A DNA stretch of 64,000 nt from Caprella mutica. Taxonomy: Eukaryota; Arthropoda; Malacostraca; Amphipoda; Caprellidae. The notes beneath the pieces were generated by a model. That model was not told where the DNA came from. It saw only the letters and a program-made list of their open reading frames with translations, and did no database searches. Location: the NCBI GenBank assembly GCA_947561585.1, contig CANNZV010000511.1:473579-537578 (forward strand). The letters run 5' to 3'. Shown one piece after another: positions 46,988 to 58,588 of this stretch; the first letter of the stretch is position 1, and every line of letters starts with the position of its first letter. Position numbers and translations under genes: made by a program.

Positions 46988-47292
46988 CAAGAAATCAAAA
47001 AGATCATACTAATTGTATTGCCATTTCTTACTTTACTGTATATAGTGTATATGTAATTCGCCTATATATTATTTAGTTTAATTTTACATATTGTTATATA
47101 CAAATTAAATTGGAAGAAATGGTGAAAGAAATGAAGAGGTGTTTCCGGAATCGAACTGGGGTCCCTGTAGTTTGCTGCTGTTTTGAGTCTGGGACATATC
47201 CACTGAGCCATCCTGGACATGATAGAAGTAGCTTTTAGAAGTTATAATCAATAAATTTATATTCACTTTATATGATTTACTTCACTTTAGAG
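46988..47292. other. Short unique interval
   Basis: AT-rich with one tRNA-like block (47137-47218); otherwise nothing is seen. Confidence 0.4.
47137..47218 (-). other. tRNA-like sequence, probably a tRNA pseudogene or SINE head
   Basis: On the minus strand GATGGCTCAGTGG resembles a tRNA A box and CCCAGTTCGATTCCGG a B box/T arm, about 50 nt apart. The acceptor stem (GTCCAGG versus GGAAACAC) does not pair well, so it is not a functional tRNA. Such blocks head tRNA-derived SINEs. Confidence 0.5.
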
Positions 47293-47925
47293 CAGGGGTG
47301 GGCACATGTTGTGTTTTTCATTGCCGAAATATGGAATAACAGTGCCGTTACCATTTTCTTTTCGTTTCTTAAATTGCAGGGGATACTTAGTAATTAAAAT
47401 GAGAGGGGGAGGGGGGTAGATTTTATTGCGGGACGTACAATCGTATATATTTGGAACATAGATAGTTGTAGTATATTTATTATTTGAATTAAAAGCAATT
47501 AATAAATGATACATAATTATATTTTTCTTTTTTCACAATAAAAACAAAAATAAGTTGTTTTGCATTCAAGTAATAAAAAATTTAATAACTAATTCATAAA
47601 ATCACAGGATAAATGACAATTGCTTCCCAACTTATTAAAGAAAGGAAATAAAAATGATTGCACAAATTCTTACCAGTGTAAGGGTACCAAAATACCTTAT
47701 TAACGTATAAAATTAACTAACAAAGTATCAAGGTAATTACAAATATTCTGTTCTTCAATTAGATTACCATCCTCTTTTATATTATATATCCTTGTAATTT
47801 ATAAAGCAGTCAGGGCTAAATACTCAAAATTTTCTTTGGAAGAGAACAAAGCACCTTTTCCCTGGTGGGCACGAGTGCTGCTCTGAGAGCCTAATAGCAA
47901 TGAGTGCTGCATTTGGCCACCCTTG
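47293..47925. mobile_element. hAT-like MITE
   Basis: The ends CAGGGGTGGGCA (47293) and, inverted, CAAGGGTGGCCA (ending 47925) match the common hAT terminus style. Flanks ctttagag (47285-47292) and ctgtagag (47926-47933) agree in 7 of 8 bases, the size of a hAT target duplication. The interior (633 bp) has no transposase. Confidence 0.7.
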
Positions 47926-48237
47926 CTGTAGAGTGTAGATGATATGAGAGTTGTATAGAAAACTAGCATTATCATGGCAGACATCATAAAATATTTTTTT
48001 CTTTTTCAAATATATTCATTATTCAGTGTATTTAATTTCTCAGTACTCTTAATACCAGAACGGATCACTACACATGACTTCATTATGATCCTTTAGATAA
48101 TGATGATCTATTAAATAGTATAGCATGCAGAAGGTGTTTTGTAACTGACATTATTATTTATTCTATTTTTGCGTTTAAAATATTAAATTGTTAGTAATGA
48201 ATAAACTGTTAGTAACTGAATAAACTATCAATATCTA
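47926..48237. other. AT-rich unique interval
   Basis: Nothing beyond short repeated GTTAGTAACTGAATAAACT phrases is seen. It lacks recombinase coding sequence, so it is not the continuation of the DIRS element truncated at 52581. Confidence 0.4.
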
Positions 48238-50738
48238 CAGGCGGCTAACATAGCTCTTCCTAGCCGTGACAATTCCGTTATTTTCTCAGTGTTGTTTTAG
48301 AAACGAGAGCGAGTACACGCGTATGCGTCGTTCTCAAATCTGTCCGAGTAACGGTTCCTGTTAGCAAATCTCAGTGTTATTTCAGTCACGAAGTGGAGTG
48401 GATGCACCTTGCGCATGCTCCGCTTAACGCTTCTTCAAGTTATTAACATTGAAACTGTTGCTTAAATATTCATCAATCAATCTTCTTACATCAATTAAAT
48501 GCCATATTAAGCAAAATGATCAGATACCTAAAGTATTTTGCTGAGTAGTGTGCGAGTACACATCAGCTGTTTACTACTACAAACCTGAGTTTTCGAAAAA
48601 TAGAAAACTCTAATTTATTTAATAAATAAATATTATTTTTACTTTGTACTTCAGTATTCCTTGAATAAATATTTTTATTTGTAAAGAGTTTAATAAACAA
48701 GTAATATTCCTCAAAAGTATTTAATGTAATATTGTACTCCAAGGAAGCTCATTTGACTGACGCGCAGAGAGCCAAGGAAGCTCTCTTGACTGATGCCCAG
48801 AGTGACGTCACGGGTGACGTCACTAAGGTACTAACACGATGGTCACACCACAGTACATAGAATAGGAAGTAGGTTAACTCCACGGTGTACAGCAACCTCG
48901 TTTTAGGGATTTCTGGGTCGTGACGTCACATGAAAGTGTTGCCATATTTTCTAATGAAATCCGCTGGATATATTGAATATCGCTAAATATATTTAAATAA
49001 ACTAAAATAACATCTTGAAGCTAATCAGTACTCAAAATCCTACCTACAGAACGATTCATATATTTCTTAAACTATTAAAATATACTTAATGATTGTTTAT
49101 ATTATGTTCTAGTTACCAAACTATTTATTGTAATATATTGATAATTTTTTTAATCAATTTCCCTGCATAGCATTTACTTAATCGATAGATTAGACCAGGG
49201 TAAATATTTCTCACTACTTATTATAATAACCCACCACCTCAGAGCGTAACATAGTTCATCATGCATTTCTTAAAAAGCTCCCTCTAATCAAATTTCTATT
49301 GTGATAAATCAACAGTCACCACCTTTAAGAGCATTTCTTTGACATTAAAGAGTAATAATTTTTCAACTTCATTATGGGTTTTTCCTCAACCAAACCTTAA
49401 ATCTTAATCTTTTGAGTGTCAGACATCCTAATTTCAATAAAAATAGTGCAGATTATGAACTATAATCCAGGTTAATGAAACAAATTATTGATATAAATAT
49501 GAACAATTTTCTCTCAAATAAGAACCAATGGAGATAATAATATAGAAAAAACACAGCCTCTTCGAGAGGGGTGTTTTTTAATCCTTATTTACCTATATTA
49601 TTTAATCCTTATTGACACTTATGTAGTTCATTACTGATTAAACATAAAATATATGTATATAGGGGGGCGTGCCGCCCCCCGAACCTCCCTGCCAGGTCAA
49701 TAAACAATCATGAAGTGTGCAGTACAACAAACTAACAGATACAACAAACTACATTAGCAACTCTCAGTTATTTCTATCTAAGTAGTTCTTCATTTGTTTA
49801 ACTAGGTAAATAAAGATTAAACAAACAGGGAGGAGGGGGGGCTCTTGACCGTACCCCCCTTCGAGAGTCCTAATTTTGAGGTGAAGAGTCCTAATTTCAT
49901 ACCATTGAAAATCATTTGATAATGCTGCATTACCAAGTAGCTTTTTTTAGTATGAGGTTTGTTCAAAATCGATATGGGATTAAATATTTACTTTAATAAT
50001 AAAGACACCAATTTGTTACAACAAAATATATATATAAACAAACAGGCTTTAATTTCTTTTAGAACATGATAGCCAAATCAGTTGCCCGTCCAATTCGAAA
50101 CGAGTGCGTGTTATGAGGTTTAGGATCTAGACCTAAAGCAGAAACTCATTTGTTAATAATTTTGACGAAAGAGTGCCTTTTCAGTGGAGCTTTTGATACA
50201 CTCAAGACATGGAAGTACTAGTAGAAGGAAGCAGTGTATCGACTAACCAACAATGTATAAGCGGGACCATCGTGTTAGCACCTTGTTGTTCCGCTGTGTC
50301 ATGTGGTGACGTCACAGCACACATATGACGTCACCCTAGCGACAGACTGACAGTTCAGGGAGCAACGCACACGGCTCAGACTTCAGCAAGGAAGTTATAG
50401 TACTGGAACTATAACAACGTCTCTCAGCTACATTATTAGGTCTGTTTTTCGGTCCACTGCAATATACGTAGTAGTGACAATAGAGTGATTTGTTATCGTG
50501 ACGTCATTAATGCAACAGACTCTATCGAAAATTAGGGTCAAGTAGTTTGAATAACTGAATACACCATTACTCTTTTCTTATATTGGCAATAAATAAACAT
50601 TTTTTTCATAATTAAACACTCTTAATATGCCTTAAATTTAATTTTAGAGTGTTGCTGTGATGACGTCACGTGCACTACCCGTCTCAATTGTCACTACTAT
50701 ATTCTATATACTGTGAGTCTGTGAATATGCATGGATGA

Positions 50739-51120
50739 AGGGGCCTTTACATGGTAAGTGCTCAGTGCCACTTTGTGGTGACACTGCTCTAGGCCACGCC
50801 CACTTTGCTACTTGCCCCACCCTTTTTGGCAAAACTTGGTGGTGACCAAGCTATCGCTCCGAGAGCGAACGCTCACCACAACCAAAAGTGCCACTGTCTG
50901 TCAGTACCGATTGCCAGACAATCAACAACTCCTTTCATTGGCCTAGTTGAAGAGCACCCATGCCTAAGGAAAATAAAATCTAAAGATTATACAGATAAAA
51001 CACTAACAGCGTTAGTGTTTAATAGCATATTAGATGCTAACCACGATACTAAAGTGTCAGTGCCCACCAATGCACATTCTGCTCGTGTAAAGGCGCTGAG
51101 CTAATTGGTGAAAGGCCCCT
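50739..51120. mobile_element. PIF/Harbinger-like MITE, 382 bp
   Basis: The ends AGGGGCCTTT and AAAGGCCCCT are inverted and flanked by TGA on both sides (50736-50738, 51121-51123). Three-base duplications and GC-rich ends fit PIF/Harbinger, although TGA is not the usual TWA. It is GC-richer than its surroundings; the open frame 50805-51104 is a by-product. Confidence 0.65.
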
Positions 51121-51492
51121 TGAGCAGTGGACTGGATTTAAACAAAATGTTAGCCGCCTGGAAACGAGGAAGAGTGCACGCATCTAGTACGCGCTCCACC
51201 AAACGCTTATTCAAGTCATTAACATTGCATCTGTTGCCTGAATATTCATCAATTAATCTTCTTACATCAGTTAAATTTCCAAAGATGAGAAAATTATTGA
51301 GCAAAATGATCAGATACCTAAAGTATTTTGAAGAATAATGTGTAAGTTAACATCAGCTGTTGTGCTAACGAGAACGTTTACTCAACTTACTCAGTCAGGT
51401 CTGAGATCGACACATACGCGTGCACTCACCCTCGTGTCTAAAACAACACTGAGAAGATAACACGATTGTCACGGCTCGGAACGGCTATGTTA

Positions 51493-52570
51493 AGCCCCGT
51501 TTACATTGACACTCACATTGGAAGCTCACATCCACGGGCAACGGGCAAGTGCACACTCAAAAAGAGTCTTGACTGTTCACATTTGAAAAGCGTTTGGCGG
51601 GCAGATTGAGACGGTGCGAGAGTTCTTAGTTGGTATTCAGATTCGATGGCGAGAAATGCTGTTACACTGGGCAAAGCAGCAGGGTCCCTAGTGTAACAAC
51701 ATGAAATAATTTATAGCACCAAAGCTATGGTACATAAATTTCATCTGTTTCATAAACTTTATCAGATTTGTTCGATTCGTTGACTTTATTACGGTGTTAG
51801 TTCCGTATAGTTTGAATTTCAGTTTTTACATCTTCTCCATCTCTACCTAATATTAATAACTAGTGTACTATCCCGTTAAAAATAACTGTTTTTTAATGGA
51901 AATTGAATTTTAATTCTATGAATTTTCAGTTTTCGGAAAATATTGAGTTTTCGGAAAATCTTCAGTACCTATATACTTATTCGGAAAATTTTCAGTTTTT
52001 GGAAAATTTTGTGTTTTGGGAAAATTTTGTGTTGTGGGAAAATTTTGTGTTGTGGGAAAATTTTGTTTTGGAAAAATTGAGTTTTGGGAAATTTTTTATT
52101 TTTGCGAAAATATTGAGTTTTCCGAAAATTTTGAATTTTATAAAATTAAATTTTTGAGTCTGATGGATTTATACATATATAAAAACACAAAGCTCTTTGT
52201 TATAGGTTGGGATAATAATAAATGTTGTTCAATGTCATTATTGCTCTCTATCTGAAATTACTATTTTTATAAGCTTTACTTTATGATTTCCTAAGGCATT
52301 CGTGAGTCCTATATAGATTAATTAGCTGTTCAACAGCACCTCTACTCGTTGCCATCCATTTTGCAGGAGCTTCGATGTTAACAACCTCCCCCTGGTGCAT
52401 CAATGGACTGACTGAGCCACAGTGAGTGTCACTCAGAGTGTCGAAAAGAATGGCCAAGGTGAATGTTGAAGTGAGCCTCAAGTTGCCCGCTGGTTTGCCC
52501 CTCCACTGCGCGTTTGCCCGTTGTTTCAACACTCAAGAGTGTGCAAAAGAGCCTCAATGTAAACGGGGCT
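51493..52570. mobile_element. PIF/Harbinger-like MITE, 1078 bp
   Basis: The ends AGCCCCGTTTACATTGA and TCAATGTAAACGGGGCT are perfect 17-bp inverted repeats flanked by TTA (51490-51492, 52571-52573), the PIF/Harbinger target. It sits in the right end of the larger complex, splitting GCTATGTTAGCCGCC. The interior holds a TTTTGTG(TT)GGGAAAA-type repeat (51920-52140) and no transposase. Confidence 0.8.
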
Positions 52571-52581
52571 TTAGCCGCCTG

Positions 52582-53324
52582 ACTCGACTCAAGAAGAGGG
52601 CGGCCCCCATCATCACTTCCTCTAACATCGAGATATTTCCTCAAGTTGTGAACAGGGCAGTATTTCGAACTTCCACTCACTTCTTGAACAACTTCTTGTT
52701 AGAATTAGAACAATGCTTGTAGGAGTTGAAATTGATTACTATCTCGTATTTCTTTTCAACCTTCTTCAAATTTACTTGTCTTAAAAGTAATGTATGTGCA
52801 TCATTGTTAGAAACCATTGCTTCATCTGCCCTCAAGCAACAATAATAAGAAAAGCATGCGACAGATTTGAACAAAAGTTGTTTGTAATGGTTATGGTATA
52901 GCAGAGGTAAAATTTTCATAATGTCGTGGAGTAGTTCTTTTGTAATTGGACGCATTGAAATATTTGAGTTTTTGTTCGTAGCTCTTGTTGCTCCTTTTAG
53001 AAGAAGTTTTATCTTGGATGAGATGCAAGAATCTTGAATGTCGTTTAATTTATGGACATATGAAATGACTGAAATGATGGACCTTATGGAAAACGATTTT
53101 AGATTAGATTTCCAGAGGTGAGCAATGATTAATGATAAAGTATTAATTGGGATAGGTAAAACTATTGGCAAATTATGAAGTTTCATAAATGAAATTAATT
53201 TGTTCCAAGAATATCCATATGCTAATCTGGTAGACGGACTTAAAGAAGAATTGAGCAAATGTTTTACTGTACTGTCGTATGAGATGGTGAGGGATGGAGT
53301 TGGGTCCATTCCTAAATACATCAT
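52582..53324 (-). pseudogene. DIRS-type tyrosine recombinase, truncated
   Basis: The N-terminal core-binding part reads STRLAYGYSWNKLISFMKLH and the start of the catalytic domain SYYCCLRADE, the R being the first catalytic arginine. After a frameshift near 52680 it continues as KYCPVHNLRKYLDVRG. The second arginine, His and Tyr are lost because the sequence ends at 52581. Confidence 0.65.
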
Positions 53325-53345
53325 TTGCCTTCCTGTCCTCTGTTT

Positions 53346-53777
53346 TCAAGATAAAGCATCAAATATTATATTTTCTTTACCTGGAATATGAACCGCAGTA
53401 AAATGTATGTTATATTTTAACATAATCAGTATCATTGGTCTTAAAAGTTTCATAATAGATCTTATTTTGGACGACTGCTTGTAAATAATATGAACAACGA
53501 CAGAGTTATCGTAGTGGAAAATTACTCTTTTATCAATAAGTTCTTTCGCAAATACATTTACTAATAGAAAAATAGGAAAAAGTTCTAAAAATTCTATGCT
53601 ATGCTGTTGCCAGGAAGTAGGGAATTTCCCACTAATGTAAGCTGAACCAAATGTACCACCATAACAAAATTTTCTGCTGTCATAATACATGTTAAGGTCA
53701 ATAGAAGTAACATTTTCCTTCTTATAAATAATAATTATAATAATCAAGAAATTGAATCCACATTTTGAGGTCTTCAT
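53346..53777 (-). pseudogene. DIRS-type RNase H domain
   Basis: The segment with MYYDSRKF, GGTFGS, WQQHSIEFLELFPIFL and ending HIPGKENIIFDALS matches the RNase H of DIRS-type elements (acidic D...E...D residues visible in YYDS, SIEFLE and HYDNS). It lies directly between RT and recombinase, as expected. An inserted poly-Ile stretch (ATT repeats, 53715-53745) at its N side is odd. Confidence 0.65.
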
Positions 53778-53816
53778 TTATTTCATTGGTCATTCTTATA
53801 TTGAAATAAGGCTTTT

Positions 53817-54820
53817 TTATTCCAATCGTACAATCATGAAGCCTTCTAAGGAAGCACTTTCAAATGGAATTACTGAAGTTGCATATTGTAAATTGCCTAC
53901 AATAGATTTAATTTCCCGTAGAGTGCACTTGTCTTGTTTAATATAACTTATCAATTTATCTCTGTACTTCTCAATTTTTTTGCGAGGAAGCGTGGCAATC
54001 ATTTCTATGGTGTTCAATTCAATACCAAGGAATACAAGTTTATGTGAAGGTCCTTCTATTTCATGTTCTGCAATAGGAACGCCTAAATATTTACACATAT
54101 GGTAAAATGCAGACAATGACCTAAGGCATTCTTCATAATCATTTGAAATAAATAGGAAATCATCAAGAACTTTAACAACATTGGTGATTTGATAATGTGT
54201 TTTCAGTATCCATACCAAAGAATCAGAAAATTTCTCAAAAATGCTACATGAAGACGAACATCCTCGTGGAAGACACTAATCATAGTAATAATTTCCTAGT
54301 AATTTGAAACCAGTCAAATTATATTGAGAATGATGTAGAGGTATAATTCGGAATGGCTATGTCGCATTTTGCTAAATAAGAAGTTTCGTTGTGCTGAATT
54401 ATTTTAATAGCTGAATTCAAAGAAGCATATTTTACATGTGAAAAGGTATCAGGAATATTATAGTTAACAGAAGACTCATCATAAGGATAAGATAAATTAT
54501 GCAATGATCTAAATTTATTTGTATCTTTTTTTTCTCAGAACAAGTGGAGAGATCTTAAAGTTATCGAAAGGCGGATAAGGATGAGAAATTCGATTCAAAT
54601 TAATTTCATGCGAAACTTTCTCCAATGCTATAGACAAATTTGAGGTAACAGATGCTCTGTTGTTAGAGAAAATAGGAGATTCTTCTCCTACAAAACCTAG
54701 ATGAAATCATTCATAGAACCCTTCAAATATGTAAGACTTGATATCCTTCTAAAAGCTGCTCCAGATGTACCGGGTTGAATGGGGTTGGGAGGATGAAAGA
54801 ACAGTTGAGCAGGTTTGCGG
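53817..54820 (-). pseudogene. DIRS-type reverse transcriptase, broken into several frames
   Basis: The conserved order is kept across frameshifts: NRISHPYPPFDNFKISPLV (about 54540-54620), HNLSYPYDESSVNYNIPD (54319-54504), AKCDI, then VLDDFLFIS (catalytic DD) and LVFLGIELNT (53817-54218). These are hallmarks of the DIRS-type RT. Motif B lies in a damaged stretch around 54230-54320. Confidence 0.65.
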
Positions 54821-54864
54821 GATTTGTAATTCTGCTGAAATGTCTGAGGATGATCGTGAGTTAT

Positions 54865-55085
54865 CTACTTTTTGTATGAATTAAATTCTGAATGGGCAGG
54901 ATGTGTTCTCTCACATTTTGGACAACTATGTTTGTAGGTGCAATTCTTCCCTCTGTTGCAAAAGTTTTGTCTGCTATGGAAATTATAGCAGTATCCTTTT
55001 GGAAGGAATTTAGACAGAGAATGCTTATTTATCTGTTCAGGTTTAGATGATGTTCTACTCGCACTTATTTGCAGGTCAACTCTTA
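54865..55085 (-). pseudogene. DIRS gag C-terminal zinc-binding segment
   Basis: A Cys/His cluster CYNFHSRQNFCNRGKNC followed by CPKCERTHPAH, typical of the end of DIRS gag. It is in frame with the gag part upstream of the TTAA insertion. Confidence 0.55.
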
Positions 55086-55089
55086 TTAA

Positions 55090-56209
55090 CACGTTCCCCG
55101 CGTATTGTACCATGAGGTAATATCCACAATCGCGTATTGGTACACATGTGGCCCAAGTCAGCAAATTTACATACATCTGAACAAATGGAAAAAACATGAA
55201 AACTTAGGTGCATTTGATTATTCCAGGGATAGGAATACATAAATAGATTTCAGATGATTCTAAAAATGTAAGGTTTATCTATCAAAACAAATACATTGTC
55301 CTCTTAGAACATTTTCTAAATTGGAAATTTATTTTTTCCGAAAATTACAAAAATAGCCAAAAAGTCATAAATAACGAAACAAAACATTTAATTCAGTCAT
55401 TTCCAATTGTACAAATAAATTCATCCTCTATATTAGGAAAAAATATCAATCAGAAAACGAAACATTTGAAAAATTCCTAAGGTATAAAAATATATTTTCC
55501 TCAAAATTAAAGAAATATGAACAATACTCTCTCATAGAGAACAAAACAGAAAAATGCATACAATAAAAACATAATTTTTTACAAAATAAACAATATTTTT
55601 ACAAAATAAACAATATTTTTACAAAATAAACAATATTTTACAAAATAAACAATATTTTACAAAATAAACCAACAATTGTTCATTTCCTAAGAAGGAAAAT
55701 AGACGATCTCTTGCAGTCACTGATTGCCATTCATTTTCTTCATCCAGATTTTTTGGCGCATCATCTTGAGATGAAATAGGATTCGCAGAGATAGTATTTG
55801 ATGTATCCTCACCAAAATCATCTTCAGAATCACTATATTCTAGTACTAAATGGTCTTGCGAAAATTCCTCAACCGAAAAATCACTTTCAAATTCTTTTTC
55901 ATCATCTTTCTCAGGAAAATGATCAGTGATGATCTTGCGAGGGAAATGAACCATTTTACTTGTGTTTCATTGTTTTTCGCAAAACGACCCAGCTTCCATG
56001 ATGTTGAAACCAATGCACAAAGAATTAATGACTTATATACTAGTTTATAACACGAAAGGTAAAAGAACACACTTGTCAACGCGAGATAAGCCTATAAAGC
56101 ACATGGTACACATATGGTACAATACGCACTGTAGCAAGTTCCTTCTATTTGCGTAATGTACCATATTTGTACCACGAGTTTTTGTTTCAAATTACTGTAA
56201 TCATATATT
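55090..56209 (-). mobile_element. piggyBac-like element inserted at TTAA
   Basis: TTAA occurs at 55086-55089 and 56210-56213; taking out the DNA between rejoins gag in frame (WSL to IRVDLQ). The left terminus CACGTTCCCCGCG is piggyBac-like. The right terminus does not match it, so that end is degraded. GCGTATTGTACCA motifs recur near both ends. Confidence 0.6.
55619..55954 (-). pseudogene. Possible piggyBac transposase N-terminal fragment
   Basis: The frame is acidic (SDFSVEEFSQDHLVLEYSDS, SEDDFGED), as piggyBac transposase N-termini are, and ends with ENEWQSVTARDRLFSFLG before low-complexity sequence. The catalytic DDD domain is absent. The position inside a TTAA-flanked element supports the call. 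Confidence 0.4.
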
Positions 56210-56850
56210 TTAAAGACCATTTGCACAAAGAAAATTCTCTGTCTTTTCTAAACTTGATGTCATAGTCTGCCCAATTGTCGCCATTTTTCATCAAACCTTT
56301 TATGAATTTGGAATATGACAATAGGTCTTGTAGATCTAGCGGGTATCTTCTACAGTAAACTGCAAAGAAGTCATCAAATGCGAGAGACCATTCTCTCTCA
56401 GACAATTGTCTCTTTTTCTTAGGAGTCAGATTCAAAGTAGGATGTGGTTCTCTACTGTTCATGGCAAAAAGGTAGGAATCATCAGCGTCTGGGTAAAGAA
56501 TATTATGGAAGTCTATGAATTTGTGCTTATAAATCTTCATTTTCAAACTTTCAGAAAGATTATCACCAGCCTTCAGCCCACTGGTATAAGCAATACTGTT
56601 GTGTTCTGCTATATTTCGAACTCCAAAAGGCAACTCTCCTAACGAAATATGGTTATCAACACGACCAGCGTCCGAAGGGTACCTGTTAGTTGAATCTACT
56701 CCAGCTTTGGCCCTGTTGTCTCAAAACTAAGGCAGACATATTTTTGATCGACTGAGCCATGGTTCTCACTTGCTGAGCAAGAGATGATGCTCCCTGTCCA
56801 TCTTGCTCACTATCTGTTGATGAAGAATCTGTAGAGAATGATGATGATGA
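56187..56850 (-). pseudogene. DIRS gag, N-terminal and central part
   Basis: The start is Ser-rich (from a GAT/ATC trinucleotide run near 56840) and continues, after a frameshift near 56700, through LPFGVRNIAEHNSIAYTSGL to SYSKFIKGLMKNGDNWADYD and KFRKDREFSLCKW. The W..YD..FR pattern is that of DIRS-type gag. The last residues at TTAA continue in 54865-55085. Confidence 0.6.
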
Positions 56851-57145
56851 TGAAGAAGGTGAAGCTGCCTGGCACGGTGGGGCGCATCCAAGGAGGCGCC
56901 AGGGGAAAGCACACGGTCTGCCAGTGGCGCCAAAGAACCTACCAGGTACCGGAGGGCTCTGTGGGGTTCAACCACAAGGAAGAGTCCCCTACATCCCCTC
57001 GAATACAACAGAGTGGAACGGGGTTGGCCACCCCGAACACCTCTCAAAACAAAATATCGGCGAAGGCACTTTCGGTGCCCGGACTTTGACGGATCAAGCG
57101 GTGTGTTACTTGAGGCAGAGGACGGCAGAAGTGAAGAGGCAGCTG

Positions 57146-58360
57146 TGCACTATTCACCCGAATCCTGGTCAGGTGAGGTAGGGGGAAGATGGGGGGGGGG
57201 GGTTGTTAAGGGTGGGGATCGGGGGAAAAAGAAGAAGGGGAGTGAGACGTAGGTTGAGAGAGGAACGGCAGGTGGTTGGAATTGCTGGGGAGGGTGGTAG
57301 AACTAGGAGGGGAAATAGAGGTAGAGGGGAAAATAATAGAAGGGAAAGAAGATTAGGTAGACATAGGAAAAGGAGGGAAAGACAGACTAGGAAACAGTTA
57401 GGGAGGAGAAGGGTAGACAGTAGGAGATGCAGGAGGGAAGGCAGTAGGGAAATAGAAACTTGGAAAGTGCAGAGGCTATCCTTGAGGGAGAATAATAGGA
57501 GATTGCGAAGGGTGGCGGAGCATATAGAAGGGAAGGGATGGGAGATAGTCTTGATGACGGAGGTGAGTGCAGATGGGGAAGGGATTATCTGGTTAGGAGA
57601 GGAGAATGGTGGTGATCCATTCGAGGAAGGCAGCGGTAGTATTGAGAGGGGAGGCGATGGAGAAGTGGGTAGAGGAGGGACAGCAAAGATGGCTTAGGGA
57701 CAGGGTAGTGGTAGGGGGAATGAGGCTGGTATCCGCATACCAGCCAATATGGGGATCAAATGATATAGAAATGGAAACGTATAGGAGGGATGTAGAGGAA
57801 CAAGTAGCTATGCAAGGGAGGGATAGGTTGACAATAGGTATGTGGGTATGTGGTAAGTATGGAGTAGGTAGAGTAAGTGAGGCAGGGATTTTGTAGAATG
57901 GTGTGAGGTGAATGATTTGAGTTATGTGAATAGTTTTATGAAGCATGGTAGGAGGGGTACATGGTTTCATATGGGGTATGGCAGGTGGTATGAATTGGAT
58001 GGTTTTCTGGTAAGGAAGAATGAAAGGGTACGAATGGTAAAGCGAATGAAGACGGAATGCAGTGAGGGGCTCTCGGACTACAAAGCTAAGATAATGGAGG
58101 AGGTAAAGGTAAGGAGCAGAACGTGGAGGAGAATAGGGAGGACGGAGATCCGACCTCCAAGGATAAAGTGGGAGGTGTTGAAGGAATTAGAGAAGATGGA
58201 GGAGTATAAAGAGAAGACCAGGGTGAAGATGGAGGAGTGTGGTCCGAGAGGGGATGATAGTAGGACTGAATGGGATGTTTTGACTGGTGTGATGGTAGAG
58301 GAGGCGAAAGAGGTGTGCGGTGAGATGATAATGGCTGTGGCCAACACCCCTGGACACTAG
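57146..58360 (+). pseudogene. LINE copy 1 N-terminus and endonuclease
   Basis: TIHPNPG near 57150 is followed by an Arg/Gly-rich linker, then TWKVQRLSLRENN (the TWN-type start), LMTEVS (catalytic E), LVSAYQPI, and, after frame changes near 57650 and 57895, GTWFHMG...RWYELDGF and LSDYKA in the place of the SDH motif (H to Y). The GDFN motif is lost between frames. At least two frameshifts and one motif change argue for an inactive endonuclease. Confidence 0.6.
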
Positions 58361-58588
58361 GAAGAGCTGAGAAGGATGAAGAGTAGGATCAGGGAGACTG
58401 TGGAAGCTAGGGTGGTGGCAGTTGAAAGGTTAGAAGCGAGAAGAAGGCTTAGGAGGAGAGTGAATGAGAGAAGTGCATTAGAGAGAGCGGAAGAGAATGT
58501 AAGGGTAGCTAGAGAGAGTGTGAAAGCAACTAGGAGGACTGAGAAGCTTGAATTGAGACGGTTAGAGAGAGAATGGTAGAATGAAAAG

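Larger units (their letters stand above)
48238..52581. mobile_element. Nested inverted-repeat element complex with TGACGTCA palindromes
   Basis: The left end CAGGCGGCTAACATAGC matches, inverted, the right end at 52565-52581 once a MITE is removed; similarity continues for about 85 bp (GCCGTGACAAT, TTCTCAGTGTTGTTTTAGA, CACGCGTATG). A direct duplicate of 48436-48578 lies at 51213-51352, so the structure has been rearranged. Seven perfect TGACGTCA sites lie inside. No transposase frame is visible and no target duplication was found; the right end cuts a DIRS-type recombinase gene. Confidence 0.6.
52582..56850 (-). mobile_element. Degenerate DIRS-type (tyrosine-recombinase) retrotransposon
   Basis: Reading the minus strand from 56850 down, gag, RT, RNase H and tyrosine recombinase follow in the order of DIRS/Ngaro/PAT elements, with no integrase or protease. 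Several frameshifts break the frames. The 3' end is cut at 52581 by the inverted-repeat complex and the gag is split by a piggyBac-like element; the 5' end abuts a LINE at about 56860. Confidence 0.75.

Noticed and set aside
45940..47056. Three overlapping frames of about 280-324 codons
   Set aside because: A 22-bp satellite without stop triplets keeps all three frames open; the peptides are trivial repeats.
45867..47285. Pairing of CACCCCTGC at 45865 with GCAGGGGTG at 47292 as element ends
   Set aside because: Only 9 bp match, and the right motif is better explained as the hAT-like terminus with its own 8-bp duplication.
48230..52590. Target duplication for the 48238-52581 complex
   Set aside because: Flanks aatatcta and actcgact do not match, so none is claimed.
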